From assembly GCA_016748015.1 (NCBI GenBank), contig JAAOMT010000627.1, positions 265,357 through 329,356 of the forward strand: 64,000 bases of DNA, in the 5' to 3' direction. The notes under the pieces were generated by a model, which did not search any database, was not told where the DNA came from, and worked only from the letters and a program-made list of their open reading frames with translations. Source of the DNA: Geosiphon pyriformis. Its lineage: Eukaryota; Glomeromycota; Glomeromycetes; Archaeosporales; Geosiphonaceae. This document shows positions 46,309-57,778 of this stretch, in pieces (position 1 is the first letter of the stretch; each line of letters begins with the position of its first letter). A program made the position numbers and the translations under genes.

Positions 46309-47238
46309 CTATTAATTAGCATGAAATTACCCTTATAATTCCTATAATTAATTAGTATATTAATATCATTTCAAATTATTATTTATTATTTAATCAATTA
46401 TCACATATCACGAGTCAATCAAAATAATCTAATTAGTATAACAAAAAGTAGGATGATTAAATTACACAATATTTTGAACTTTGTAATATTCAAAAATTCG
46501 CCGAAATTATGAATAGTTCACTCAAATTAATCAATAGTTCAGTGAAATAACTTGTAGTTCATCAAAATGTATCTTTAATTCGCCGAAATTTGAGCAAAGA
46601 GAAAAAGTGCAAGTTCATAGACTAGTACTACAACAAGTTGTATAAAAGAAGAGCTTTTCTCTTCAAGAAAATATATCTTACTTTAGATTTATCACTTAGA
46701 ACTATTCCTATATACACAAAAAGAAATAAATATCAAATAATTTGAAAAACCAAGTTCTTTAATTATTGCACTTGAAAAATCCCCAAAACCCAACTAACAT
46801 TTCGAAATTGATTAGCTACCAATTTTAGTAAACTGTTAGCAACTCCAGGCCTGGATAGAAAACGTTTCTCTTGATAAAATTCTATTTCTTTTATATTTCT
46901 TTATTTTTTTTTTCTTTTCTTATTACAATCATTAAAGTAGTCTACAGACGAGATTCCTGTAGAAGAGTTGATTTTCACAGCAAAGTGACTACACATTTTT
47001 AGTAAGCTTTCAGACAAGCAATTCCTGGAAAAGAGTTGATGTTTACTACAACATAACTACATAAAACAACTGGCAAGAAATTGGCCATTCTACTTATAAG
47101 CCCAACAGTTCAAATTATAGAAGATAATTTGAAGATAAATTCAGTTATTGGAGATTCAACTACATCCAGAAAACGTGAATTCACAACAAACAGGCATCAA
47201 CAACATTTAAGAAAAGAGACCAAAAACCTCTGGTAACA
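46289..47238 (+). repeat. 3' LTR of gypsy-C (950 bp)
   Basis: It starts TGTTACCAGTAG and ends CTGGTAACA. It is shorter and more divergent than the other two B/C LTRs in the U3 part and close to them in the 3' half. The right flank is ACAT, then AT-rich DNA. Confidence 0.92.
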
Positions 47239-47814
47239 ACATATATAATAAAAATAATTTTAATATTTTATATATTAAATTTAATAAAATAAAATTGATT
47301 ACTTGTAAAAATATGTTAAATAATTATTTTTTGTTTTAAAATTTCATAATTTTTGTGAATTTAAATATTTTTTAATGGTTTAATCTTTAATAATATATAT
47401 TAATAATAATAATAACAACAGAATACAAAAATTTTATATTAAATAATTAAATAATAAAATTTTTGTTTATTATTAATTTTGTTTATAAATTAATAATTAA
47501 TTATAATAAGTATATTTAATTATTTAATATTAAATTTAAGACTATATTAAAAAAATAACATATTATAAACTAATAATTTAAAATTTATTAGTTTTTTATA
47601 GTATAATACAAATATTTAGTATTATAAAAAACCAAACTATTAGTTTTAATTTAAAAATACTTAATTTGTTTTTTTTGAATTAAATAAATATTATTATTTG
47701 TAAAATAAAAGCAAAAAAATAAGAAACAAAATATAATATAAATAATTAATAAATATAATATAAATTATTAAACATATAATATTAAATATATAATTTTATG
47801 TTAAATAATATTTT
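47239..47814. other. AT-rich tract between gypsy-C and LINE-2
   Basis: It is nearly pure A/T with no ORF or recognised repeat. It is not LINE-4 sequence, which shows that the two sides of the compound element come from different places. Confidence 0.55.
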
Positions 47815-47953
47815 AAAACTTCTTTCTCTCCTTCATCCAAAATTCCCAAAAAAGAGTCAAAAGTTTTTTTGAAAGAAGTTTTTTACCATTCAGTATAATA
47901 AATCAAAACCATTTTTCAATTACGAGGCCACTGTTGGTCTTGTTATTGCTGTT

Positions 47954-49751
47954 ATGAAGAAGACTCTTAAAGTTTCTGGTTCTAATGGTGGTTTTAAAGC
48001 TGTTGCATCAAGGAAGAAAAAGAAGAGAGATGTATTAGAAAAGAGTGTTGATAATAGTGGGGTTGCTGCTAAAGCTCTTGGTGCTCGTTCATGGGGTTCT
48101 GAGACTGGTGACACTACTGAGTCTAAAAGTATTGACATGAAGGAAAAATGCTTGGTTGAAAAAACCAGTGTTGACTATGGTGAGAGTGGTACTTTCACAG
48201 AAGGAGATCCTAATCAAATGTCAAAGAGTTTGCATGTAAAGACCAAAAAAGTGTTGAGGAAGCCATTGGGTGTAATTGATTACAATACTGTCAATGCAGG
48301 TAATGATGTCTTGGATGATTTCTTCTCTTTTCCACCCCTTCTTTCTATCAAACCATCTGTTTAAGTGTCTGTTTACAAGTCTTTTGCTTTAAATATTGAT
48401 CTTGTGGCCATCATTAAGAAGTTTTCTCAGGAAAAATTAAGTTTTATCAGAAAAATTTTTTCAGGTGTGAATGGTTTTGGGGGGGCTTCTACTTTTTCAA
48501 AATTTGATGGAATTATTTATGCGACTTTCACTTCAGAAGAAATGATGATGGCTGCAGCTAAATTAGCAAATGATTGTGGTGTTATGGTAAATACTGATCT
48601 CAAATGCCCTAGCAACAATTATACAAATCGGGCTATTGTGCTGAAAAAAATTCCAGTGGAAACATTTGTGGAGGCTGTGTGTGTGGCTGTGTCCAAATTT
48701 GGGGTAATTAAGATGATCAAAATGCAACTGGTAGGTTTGTGGCAAAAAGCGATCGTCAAATTGGAAGATTAGAATCAGGCTAATCTATTAGCTGCCAAAT
48801 GGTCCATTCTAATTGGGAAAGATGCAGTACAAGTGGCCAGGGCTGACATCGACAAACATTCATGAGATGCCCAAAATAGTTTTAGAGCTTTGCTGTATAC
48901 TCTCTCCATGGGAACTACTGTTCATGATTTATGGAATTTTATTAGTTCTGTTGGTGGGAAGACCTGCTTCATTGATTATAATTCTGTCAGTTATTTTCGT
49001 GCTCGCTGTGCCACTGTGTGCTTCGACTCTGAGTTGGATTTGATTGGTGCTATGACAGTGACTCCAGTTATAAAAAATGTTGGTTTCTGCTGGTCTTGTC
49101 TCTCTTAGGCTTTATGTACAGTTTGTGAACATTTTGGTTATGTCTCTTAGTCATCAGTCAGTTAAGGATACTGTAGCTCTGGACGGCAGAAAAACTTATC
49201 TTTTGGCTTAAGACCAGTTCAGGTTGGCTAGGATTTATGCAAAAAAGTCTGCGCTTATTTCTTGTTCTTTGGCTTTCGGTGGTAAAACTTGGACATCAGT
49301 AGTTGATGCTTCTTCTGTGTGCACTTTTTATGGTGCTGGTATGTCTCTTGGTTTCAATAAAATTGGTGAACTCCTTCCTCTGGTTGTGAACAACCTGGAA
49401 TCATATTTGGTTAGTATTGAAAGCAGTCTTGTTAGCCTTGCAGAACAGATTAGTGAGTTGGCTAAGAGGTTGGAATCACTCATGCTGGCAGTTTCTCAGC
49501 CTAGCCCTGAATGTTAGCTGCCAGTGGCCCCCCTATTACAGAATCAAGGAGAGAATATAGTGATAGGAGTGGGTTTGGGTGAAGCCACTAGTGACAGAAT
49601 TGATCCAATTGTAGACTCAACAGCATCCCTTCATGTTGTCAAACTGGAAAAAATACTGGATGGCCTCTTCAGGTCTGTGTTAAGCTTGTCTGCTTACTTT
49701 GATAGTTTGGCTTTGGCTGGTGGTGCCACTTTTCTAACTTCTTTTCAATGA
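47954..49751 (+). pseudogene. LINE-2 ORF1, Gag-like protein
   Basis: The ATG is at 47954, with a Lys-rich N-terminus. The RRM-like region is near 48625-48800 (AIVLKKIPVE, FGVIKMIKMQLVGLWQ). The zinc knuckle near 49115 is damaged (CTVCEHFGY, Tyr for His), with a frameshift just after it. A coiled segment is at 49380-49500. Stops: TAA 48362 or nearby, TAG 48770, TGA near 48864, TAG 49106, TAA 49208, TAG 49515. Its stop codon TGA at 49749-49751 overlaps an ATG. Confidence 0.83.
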
Positions 49752-49774
49752 GTGATCTCATATAAAGGGTTGCT

Positions 49775-52700
49775 ATGTGCAATGTTAGAGGTATGAATGT
49801 TCCTGCAAAACAAGATGATATTGTTTGTTGGCATAAAGATATAAACAATTTGGTTTCAATTTTCATGGAAACAAAGTTAAGAAATAAGACTTGTCTTTGG
49901 TTGGTTGACAAATTTGATGATGTTTATATGTTTTTTTCTGGTTTGGACTCTGGCTATGTGGGTGCTGGTGTCATGATTGTTATGAACAGATTCTTGGCTA
50001 GGCATATGTATAAGGTTTCTGAGGTCCCAGATTGTCTTTTCTGCATTAGATTACTTTTCAAAAATAAACTTTCAGTTTTGATTCTGGGGCTGTATGCTGG
50101 TGCCTCTTTGGCTACTTAATTTTCCCAGGCTAATGAGATCAATTCCCTGATTGCAAGAGCTATAAATGAATCTTTTTTTGTCATTCTTGGTGGTAACTTT
50201 AACAAAGATAGTTCTCATAAGTGTGCTAGTTTTAAAAAGTGCCATGATTTGGGTTTGATTAATTCTTTGGATGGGAGTTTCTTTGCTAAGGCACCAACTT
50301 GGAGCAATTCTCAGGGTGTTGCCAAGACAATTGATTATGTGTTTGTTTCCTCAAATCTGGTGAATGTGATAATACAGCATAATGTTTTTGTTGTTAGTGA
50401 ACATTTTGATATGGATTACAAAACTGTTTTTGTGTCTTTGGGTTTGGGTGGCCTTTTAGATGCAAAATTAAACTCTCTTTGCAAACAAGTGAATAAGAAT
50501 CAATGAAAGTTCAATTTCAAAGATACTGATGAGATTAAATGGAATAATTTTAAAAGTTCTACACTAGCCAATGCTATATTGTTCTTGGGTGAATTTGCTG
50601 CATCTGTGAGGTTCTCGGATTTGAACACTATGTGGTGTGTTGTGTGCAATGTTATAACTCTTTTGGCTAATAAAATTTTCAAAAAAAGACGGTTCAAAGG
50701 ATTTGATAAAGTTTTCACCAAAAATTCTTCAAAATTTCATAAATTGGAGCTTTTGGTTTCTAGAATTGTCAAGGCTTTACATGGGGAAGATGCTGGGAAC
50801 TTTGTTTATCTTATGGAATGCTGAAGTTCTGTGAACAATGTCAAGTCTTCTGTTGTTCAAAATCTGGTGGATCCTGGTGCTGGTTCTGATCATATTTATT
50901 CTGATCTTTTTAGTGCTAGGAAGTCTTATTGTGCTTCCAAACTCACTGAATCTCTGAAAGCTAAGAAAACAAACATCAGATCTGCCATTAATAAAAGAAT
51001 GGAGAGCTTTGAGGTCAACAAGGGTCATATAATCAGGAGTGTGCTGAAGCGTTCATTTCATAAAGTGGTGCTAAACCATTTGGTGGTTAATAATGATCTG
51101 ATTTTGAAACCTGATTTGGTTAAATCTGAGGTAGATGTGATAATGAAGGGATAGACCAAGAAGCATCATGTGGCTGATGATATTTCATTTGATTGGTGCC
51201 ATTAATATCAACCTTTGGAATACATTTTTGATGAGGTCTTTTCTGATGTAATGTGCCTGATTGGTTTTGATGAATTCTTTGGGGTGGTTTCTGATTTGCC
51301 TAATGGCAAAGCTGCTGGTTTGTCTGGTATCTCAAATAAACTCTGGAAACATTGTGATAAGTCTGTTTAGGATATGCTCTTGTTGATTTTAAATCTTTGT
51401 CTGTCTGGTGAATTGGTGTCTGGCCCTTAAAAAAAGATCTGGGTCTTGATGATTCTCAAACCATATGAATGAGAAGGTGTTTTGACCAATACTTATTCTA
51501 TTGCTTTGATTGAAATGGCTCATAAGATTCTTTTTAAGATTCTTTCTGATAGGATCTTCTCAGCATGTAGTGCTTTTGATGTCCTTCATGGGGCCAATTT
51601 CTCGGTTTTAAAGGGTACAACAACTCAGTCTCCTATTTTTGCAATTGGTTCAGTGGTAGAAGATGCTTTGAAAAAAAACCAAGAGCTTTGGCTGGTTCTA
51701 CAGGACATGTGAAAAACATATGATTCGGTTGGCTGGGAACATCTCAAAAATAGTTTGATCAGAATTAAGATGTGTAGCAAGTTCATTTGTTTTTTTGGCA
51801 ACATTTACAATAATTGTACCAACCAGATTATGACAGATTTTGGTTTGATGGATGGTTATCATGTACATAATAGTCTGAATCAAGGAAAAGTTTTCTCTCC
51901 TCTTTTGTGGTGGATATTTTATGATCCTTTGTTGTGTGAAGTCAGGCATCAGAAGAGTGTATGTAAATATAGACTGAATTCTCATTTTATTTCCAAGAAT
52001 GATTGTGCTGAATCTTGGGCTGGGTGTTTTTCTTTTTTTGCTGCTGGTGCTTTCACTAATGATATAATTTGGGTTGGTAGCAGTCATAGCACTACTCAAC
52101 ATATTTTTAATATTGCCAGTGAATTTTTTCAGATCAATGATATCTCAATTAATAATAACAAAACAGTGGCAATTCCTATTAACAGCAGAGTCAGCAATTC
52201 TTCTCTTTCTATCAGTGATCTGCCTATTTCAGTCACCAAAAAGAAAGAGTTTTATCGATACTTGGGTATTTTTCTTTCAACTGAGGGCTTTTCTAAATCT
52301 AGTTTAGTAAGGGTGCATTCAGATGTTTGTTTTTTTACTAATTTGGTTTTGAAGAAAGCTGTCTCGAATAAACAGTTTTTGTATTTGGTTTTGGTGGTTT
52401 TTTATCCTATTGTTAGCTTTAGAACACAGTTTAGCTTTATTCCTGTTGGTGTGTGCAACAAATGGGATGCTTTGATTTGCAAAGGCTTAAAGCTGAAATT
52501 TGGTCTTCCATTGGACTTTCTTAGTAATACAATTCACTACTCTTTCTTTTATGGTTTGAAGTTTTTTTTGCAGTGTTAATCTGAGGGCAAGATTGCTTTA
52601 CTTATTAGTTTTGCAAACTCTGGCAAAATTTTGGGGCGTCTATTTGGTCACAGGTCTCATGACTTACAGGTTCTGTGTTGGCAACCTGTTCATCCGTTGG

Positions 52701-54427
52701 TTTCTTCTGCTCATGTTTGTGTCAATACTTCTAATAACTTCTTAACTGGTATGGTTCACATTCTTTTTGATTGCAAGTTATCTTTGGGCAGCTCTTTGGC
52801 CAGCTCTTTTCAGTTTTACAGTGGGGTACTTATGTCAGTTGTTCTTGGTGAATCTTTGTTTTGCAAGTTTTTATCTTCTCTCCAGCATTATGGTGTTGTC
52901 TTCATGGACCAGCTTTGTGATCATAATAGTAGTGTATTTAGCTGGTGCACTTTTAAGAAATAGAAGAAACTAGATCCTCATGGTCCAGTTCCCGAATGGT
53001 TTGAACTTTCTGTTGTATTTCTTGTGGCTTTTTGTTTTTTTCCATTGGTGTCAGCTGGTGTTGGCCCTCTAAACATTTGTGGTTCTAATAATTTTGTGTC
53101 TATCTATGATCATCTTTCTCAGATTAGCGCTAATAACTTGTTTATATACACGGATGGCTTATTAAAAAATTTGGGCACGATTGGTTATAGGGCCGGAGCT
53201 GCTGCTTTTTTTGAGGACATTAATTTGAGTTTGGGTGTTAGTGTTTATGGTTTATTGTCATCCACTTTAATGGAGCTGCAGACTATAGCATTGGCTCTAG
53301 AGTGCATGCCTACAGCTCATTTTGTTCATCTGTTTTTGGATAGTCAGGCAGCATTGGATGTTTGCAAGTTGGAATCTAACCTAGTGTGTCCTGATTTTCA
53401 CAATTGGTGTTGGGTCAAGTGTTGGCATATTAGGAATGTTATTCACAGAAAAAATTTGAGAGTTAATTGGCACAAGGTCAAGAGCCACTTTGGTATCTCA
53501 GGGAATAATTATGCCAATAGCATCACTGACACTGCGTTTCTTTCTGGTTGGTATCTTTCTCCTTGTGTTAGTGAATATTTTTTGTTGGCAGATGGTGGTA
53601 TTGTTTTTGGTAATTTTAGGCACTTTGTTTATGATGTTTTTTGTGCTGTTTGTTATGCATGTTGGAAAGTCAGTTCTGGTTCTGGATTTCTAGATAGTGA
53701 TTTGTGTTCAGATGTCAATTGGCTTTGTTTTTCCAAGGTTTGACACTCTGATTTGCATATGGCCATTGGTTTTACTAGCAGGCTCACTGCTAATACTTAA
53801 ACTTACCTCATAAAAGCTTTACACTGATGGCTTTCTATGGCTGTTCGAAAGCGTATTTACAATAAATATTACCTTAGTGTTCTGTGTTTATATTGTGGAG
53901 AAGTAAAGATGTCCGATCATGTGTTTTTTTGTGTGGTTGATAATTCAGCTCGTCATTAGGTCTTGAAATCTTGCATGTCTTCTTGGAGGGCACTTTCTGG
54001 TCTCTCTTTTCCCTCTTCAGGTGTGTTGCAGTTGATGTCAACCTGTGTCTTAGACTTTCCAGTTTCCTTAGCTCTTTACAAGAGTTTTGTTTTCAATGGA
54101 TAGCTTCAGGAGGCTATTTCCATCTTCCATAATTCTAAAGTTGCTGGTGTTAAGATTGCTGATTTTGTGCACTCTATTTGTCTTGTTTTCAGGAATGACA
54201 TTTGGTTGGTCTATGCTAAGCATCGCATATTTATGGAAAAGAATAGCCTAATTCCAATAGATGACTTGATCCCTATTTCGATTTTTGGTTTGGCTTCAGA
54301 GTTCTCAGCTGGTGTGATTAAATTGCTTGGTGTTGTTGAAGTTTTTGGTATCTGTTTTGGCTTTCGCAAATCTTGTGTGTTTTTTTCAGGTATTGGTGAC
54401 CCAGTTTCTGTTAATATAAGTACATAG
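49775..54427 (+). pseudogene. LINE-2 ORF2, endonuclease-RT-RNase H
   Basis: About 1550 codons in one frame. Residues 1-220 are the endonuclease (METKL, then SEHFDMD near the catalytic His/Asp end). RT spans about 470-830, with GKAAGLSGI, LVLQDM, SLNQGKVFSPLLW and the active site FTNDII, where Asp has become Asn. RNase H spans about 1117-1270 (YTDGLL, MELQTIALALE, FLDSQAAL, WHKVKSHFGISGN). The zinc finger CLYCGEVKMSDHVFFC is near 1373-1390. About 15 in-frame stops occur, many at Trp, Arg or Gln codons. Confidence 0.9.
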
Positions 54428-54561
54428 TGTCATCCTGACTGGCTCGAGTAGCTGGTCACGTGTAGAAAATGCATGATTCACACTTAGTTTAGATCATTTC
54501 CTTGATGTATGATTTTAAGTAGTGTTTGAATCTCACTTGTTAAATGAAATAAAAAAAAAAA

Positions 54562-55433
54562 TATATTAAATATTTTAAAAATTTTAATAAAAATTTTAAA
54601 AATTCTAAAAATAACAAAAATTTTAAAAAAACTAACAGAAATGCCAAAAATTTCAGAAATATTAAAAATTATAAAATTTTTAGAAATCTTGTATTATAAA
54701 AATTTATATATATATAATAAAAATATTAAAACAAAAAAGACAAACAATTTAAATTAGAAACAAATTTTATTTTATCTTATTAAATAATTTTTATTGTTAA
54801 TAATTTAATATTTGAAATTTATATTTATTTAAAATAAATTTATTATATTATCTAAATTTAATTTTATAAGTTTATACTTATTTTATTAAAATCCAATTAT
54901 TTTTTTATTAATATTAGTATTAATACAATATTACTAATAATATTAAAACAATAATTTTTAATTATAACTATTAATAAGATGCCAATTTTTTATTTTTTTA
55001 TTTGTTTTGTTTGTGTTTATTAAATTAATTTAAAAAAAAGCACTAAAATTATAATATTAAGAATTGTTTGGTAAAAAACATAAAAAAAAAGCATAGAATA
55101 TAGTCAAAGAATTAAAATTGCTTATTAAAAAAGTAAAAAACTTCAGAATAAATTGGTTATTATATTAAAAAAGTTAGATATTAAGTATTACTTACTATTA
55201 ATAATAAATTTTTGTTTATAAAAAAATTTATTATTAAGACTTTTAAAAAAAATTTTAAATTAAAAAATTATCAGTTTAAGTATTAAGTTACAAAAATCTA
55301 AATAATTTAATAATTCAATTATAATAAAAAATATAAATTATCTAATTTAGAACATTTGATTATTGTATTATATTAGATAATAATTAAGTTTTACTTATTA
55401 AAAAAAATAATTATAATAAATTTTTATATATAT
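54562..55433. other. AT-rich tract between LINE-2 and gypsy-D
   Basis: It is almost pure A/T and starts with repeated AAAATTTTAAAA-like runs. There is no gene and no recognisable repeat. It ends in TATATAT, the insertion target of gypsy-D (ATAT). Confidence 0.55.
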
Positions 55434-56087
55434 TGTTATGATTGAAACCCATAATTTTTATGGGTTATCACATGTATTAGTCACTGATGTCATATAATTA
55501 GCCACTCTATTTTTAGATAGTGATCATTGACCTGATCAATGACCTAACTGTTGACTTGCTTATTGACCACTTTCATTAGCTATATAAGTGATGAGTCTCT
55601 TAGCTGTAAAAAATTATCTCTTAAACAAGAATCAAATAAATAAAAATAACAACTTTCATCTCAATCACTTTCTTATCACTAATTTCTCTTTCCCTACCTT
55701 CAAGTATCTGAACATCTTAAGATAAAAGATTACTTGTTAACTTTTTCCTGATGTATATAATTGTAGCATTTGAAGATTATTTGAATAAACATGACTGAAA
55801 AACACAAGTTGATACTTGATATTGAATTTTAAGAGCGCTAACGTGAGGCATAGAATTATACCAGTGATAATCAATTGTTGACAGTATGGACTATCTCTCT
55901 ATCTTCAGATTCCCCAGTTACTTTTGAAAAAAATAGTGACTGAGATATTTTATGAGACTGATCTCACACATTGAATCCATACTCATTTAATTTGCTTATT
56001 GAAGTTGAATCCTCTTTGATTATTTCCATTACCCTACAATTCTGTTCTTCCTTGCTATCCATTAGCTTGTTACTCTAACCCATAACA
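55434..56087 (+). repeat. 5' LTR of gypsy-D (654 bp)
   Basis: It starts TGTTATGATTG and ends CCATAACA. The copy at 62399-63064 is very similar, except for a 12-bp insertion in the U3 repeat and transitional differences. Confidence 0.94.
55519..55590 (+). promoter_or_regulatory. U3 ATTGACC repeats and TATA box, LTR family D
   Basis: Repeats of ATTGACC/TCAATGACC occur three to four times in 55519-55570, including the palindrome TCATTGACCTGATCAATGA. TATATAAG follows at 55581-55588. The 3' LTR has one more 12-bp unit. The CTTAGCTG about 30 nt after TATA is a plausible transcription start region. Confidence 0.6.
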
Positions 56088-56093
56088 TAAAAG

Positions 56094-56105
56094 TGGTGCT
56101 CCCTG
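56094..56105 (+). other. Primer-binding site of gypsy-D
   Basis: TGGTGCTCCCTG lies 6 nt after the LTR, the same core as in A, B and C. Confidence 0.6.
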
Positions 56106-56139
56106 TAAGATTGTCAAAATTCACTTATTCCTTTATTGT

Positions 56140-56670
56140 ATGGGTGATTACTCATATCTGCCACAGTAATCAGAAGAACATTTTGCAGCACACAACAGAA
56201 ACGACCTAGATTTTATTAAACTTAATCCTCTGCCTTTCTGCTTAATTTGCTTCCCCCTTGAAGAACAATCCAGTAGACAATTCCAAGACTTTTGGAACTG
56301 GTTCCTGAATAAGCATTCAGCTGAAACTTACACAGCTTATACAACCTATTACTTTGACCAAGCTTATTTTGAAAATGACTTTGAAGAAAGAAACAACAGT
56401 ATCAATCAGCTCTTATATTCTGCAACCTTTGAACAACAGCCCCCTGATTTCGAATATCTGAATCATCAAATCCACATTTGGATTGCTGCCCATCAAGCAA
56501 CTAAAACTTCCTTTAAAACAGAAAAAGAAAGCTACCAAACTGCCCCTGTTTTTGACCTTTTATCAAGCGAATTAGACTTGTTTACACAAACAGTTACCCC
56601 TGAACCAATGGCTATAACCCCATGCAAGCAAACATTCTGGCCGCCCTCCAAAGTATACAAACTGTTCTAG
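56140..56670 (+). pseudogene. Gypsy-D N-terminal Gag segment in its own frame
   Basis: ATG at 56140 (MGDYSYLPQ), TAA at codon 10 (after CAG), then open to TAG 56668-56670. It is Phe/Tyr/Gln-rich and helical (FWNWFLNKH, YYFDQAYFEN) and corresponds in position and character to the N-terminal Gag domain of A-C. It overlaps the main Gag frame by 49 nt in the -1 register, so the two could be one protein joined by frameshift (programmed or mutational) or two proteins. Confidence 0.6.
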
Positions 56671-57695
56671 GAAGAAGAAACAATACCCCACTACCACTAT
56701 TTAGAGGTGATGCACAAGATTCAATTGAATGGTTGGATGATTTTGAGAGAGCTGCCACAGCCAACCAGTATGATGAAGAATACAAGTTCTAAATTATTGG
56801 TGGCTACCTCCAAGGCTCTCCTGCTACCTGGTTTTCACAAGAAACAGATGCTAATGCTCAATACAGAATAATCAGATGGACACCAATCAATGCTAAAGAA
56901 GAAAATACCTCTTTCACTACCCAATTTGAGGCCAAGTTCAGAACCCCAATATTAATATTCAAATGGCGCATGGAATTAGAAAAAAGAACCCAAGGCCCTG
57001 GAGAAGTAGTGACTGAATATACCAAAGCCATTAGAAAGCTAATCAAATGTGTAGACTTTGGGAAAAACTGGACAGAAGAACAAAAGATTCATTCCTTCAC
57101 AAAAGGATTGAAAACCAATTTATCTTATGCTCTTTGGCCTCTCTTAGCCCTAAAAGACAACCCTACAATGGACATGGCCATTGAACTTGCCCAACGAATT
57201 GAAAACAACCAAAGAATACATTTGGGATCTACACTTCCAGTTTTTGCTTCTGCTCTTGTTATGGCTCCTGCCCCTCAAATGGCTGCTGCTTTTTTTGCTG
57301 CCCAAACTCAAGATCCAAATGAACAATTAATTGATAGACTCACAGCCAATCTTGCCCAGTTATTAGAACCTTTAGCACAAGCAGTCAGAGATAACCAGCA
57401 ACCACTAAGACCTAGATACGAACCTTGTTTTAACCAGCCCCAGCAACCTCCCTATCAAAGACAGCAAAATTGTGGCCCACTTGTGTGCTATTGTTGTGGA
57501 TTAACTGGACATTATTTAAGAGATTGTAACAATTCTCTACTGCCTCCTCTAGCTCCCAGAAACAATGACAACCAAAACAACAGACCCAACAACAACAACA
57601 ATGTCTCCAATCAAAGACCTAATTATGCCAACATCAATTTCTTTGGAGAGGATTCCCTAGTTGAAACCACTGTTTATCAATCTTTAAACTGGTAA
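56622..57695 (+). pseudogene. Gypsy-D gag, capsid and CCHC knuckle
   Basis: ATG at 56622 (MQANILAAL). The retrotransposon Gag core has PLFRGDAQDSIEWLDDF, ATWFSQ and FEAKFRTP. The nucleocapsid knuckle CYCCGLTGHYLRDC (C-x2-C-x4-H-x4-C) is near 57488-57530, flanked by Gln/Arg/Pro-rich and Asn-rich tails. It has one internal TAA at 56790-56792, probably from CAA. From 56793 to the end it is open. Confidence 0.87.
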
Positions 57696-57778
57696 GCACA
57701 CCTCCAAAGAGTGAGAGTGCAAGCCAACCAAAAGAAAACCCCTTTTATGCTTTTAACTTAACTGATAATGACCATAAC

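Larger units (their letters stand above)
28466..47238 (+). mobile_element. Compound gypsy B-C: LTR, body B, shared LTR, body C, LTR
   Basis: Three LTRs (28466-29456, 37358-38346, 46289-47238) bracket two complete internal regions in the same orientation, so the middle LTR is both the 3' LTR of B and the 5' LTR of C. The bodies are related but clearly divergent. The outer flanks are ACAT (28462-28465) and ACAT (47239-47242). Left and middle LTRs are close (991 and 989 bp). The right LTR is more divergent and shorter (950 bp). Confidence 0.92.
47815..54561 (+). mobile_element. LINE-2 copy, full-length 6.7-kb non-LTR retrotransposon
   Basis: It has a 5' UTR, ORF1 (47954-49751), ORF2 (49775-54427), a 3' UTR with GAGTAGCTGGTCACGTG, and an A-rich tail (AAATGAAATAAAAAA). 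It is uninterrupted by other elements and is the best reference for LINE-1, LINE-3 and LINE-4. ORF2 is in one frame throughout and is broken only by nonsense codons. The domain order EN, RT, RNase H, CCHC recalls the I/Tad-type clades. I cannot fix the clade without a tree. Confidence 0.92.
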
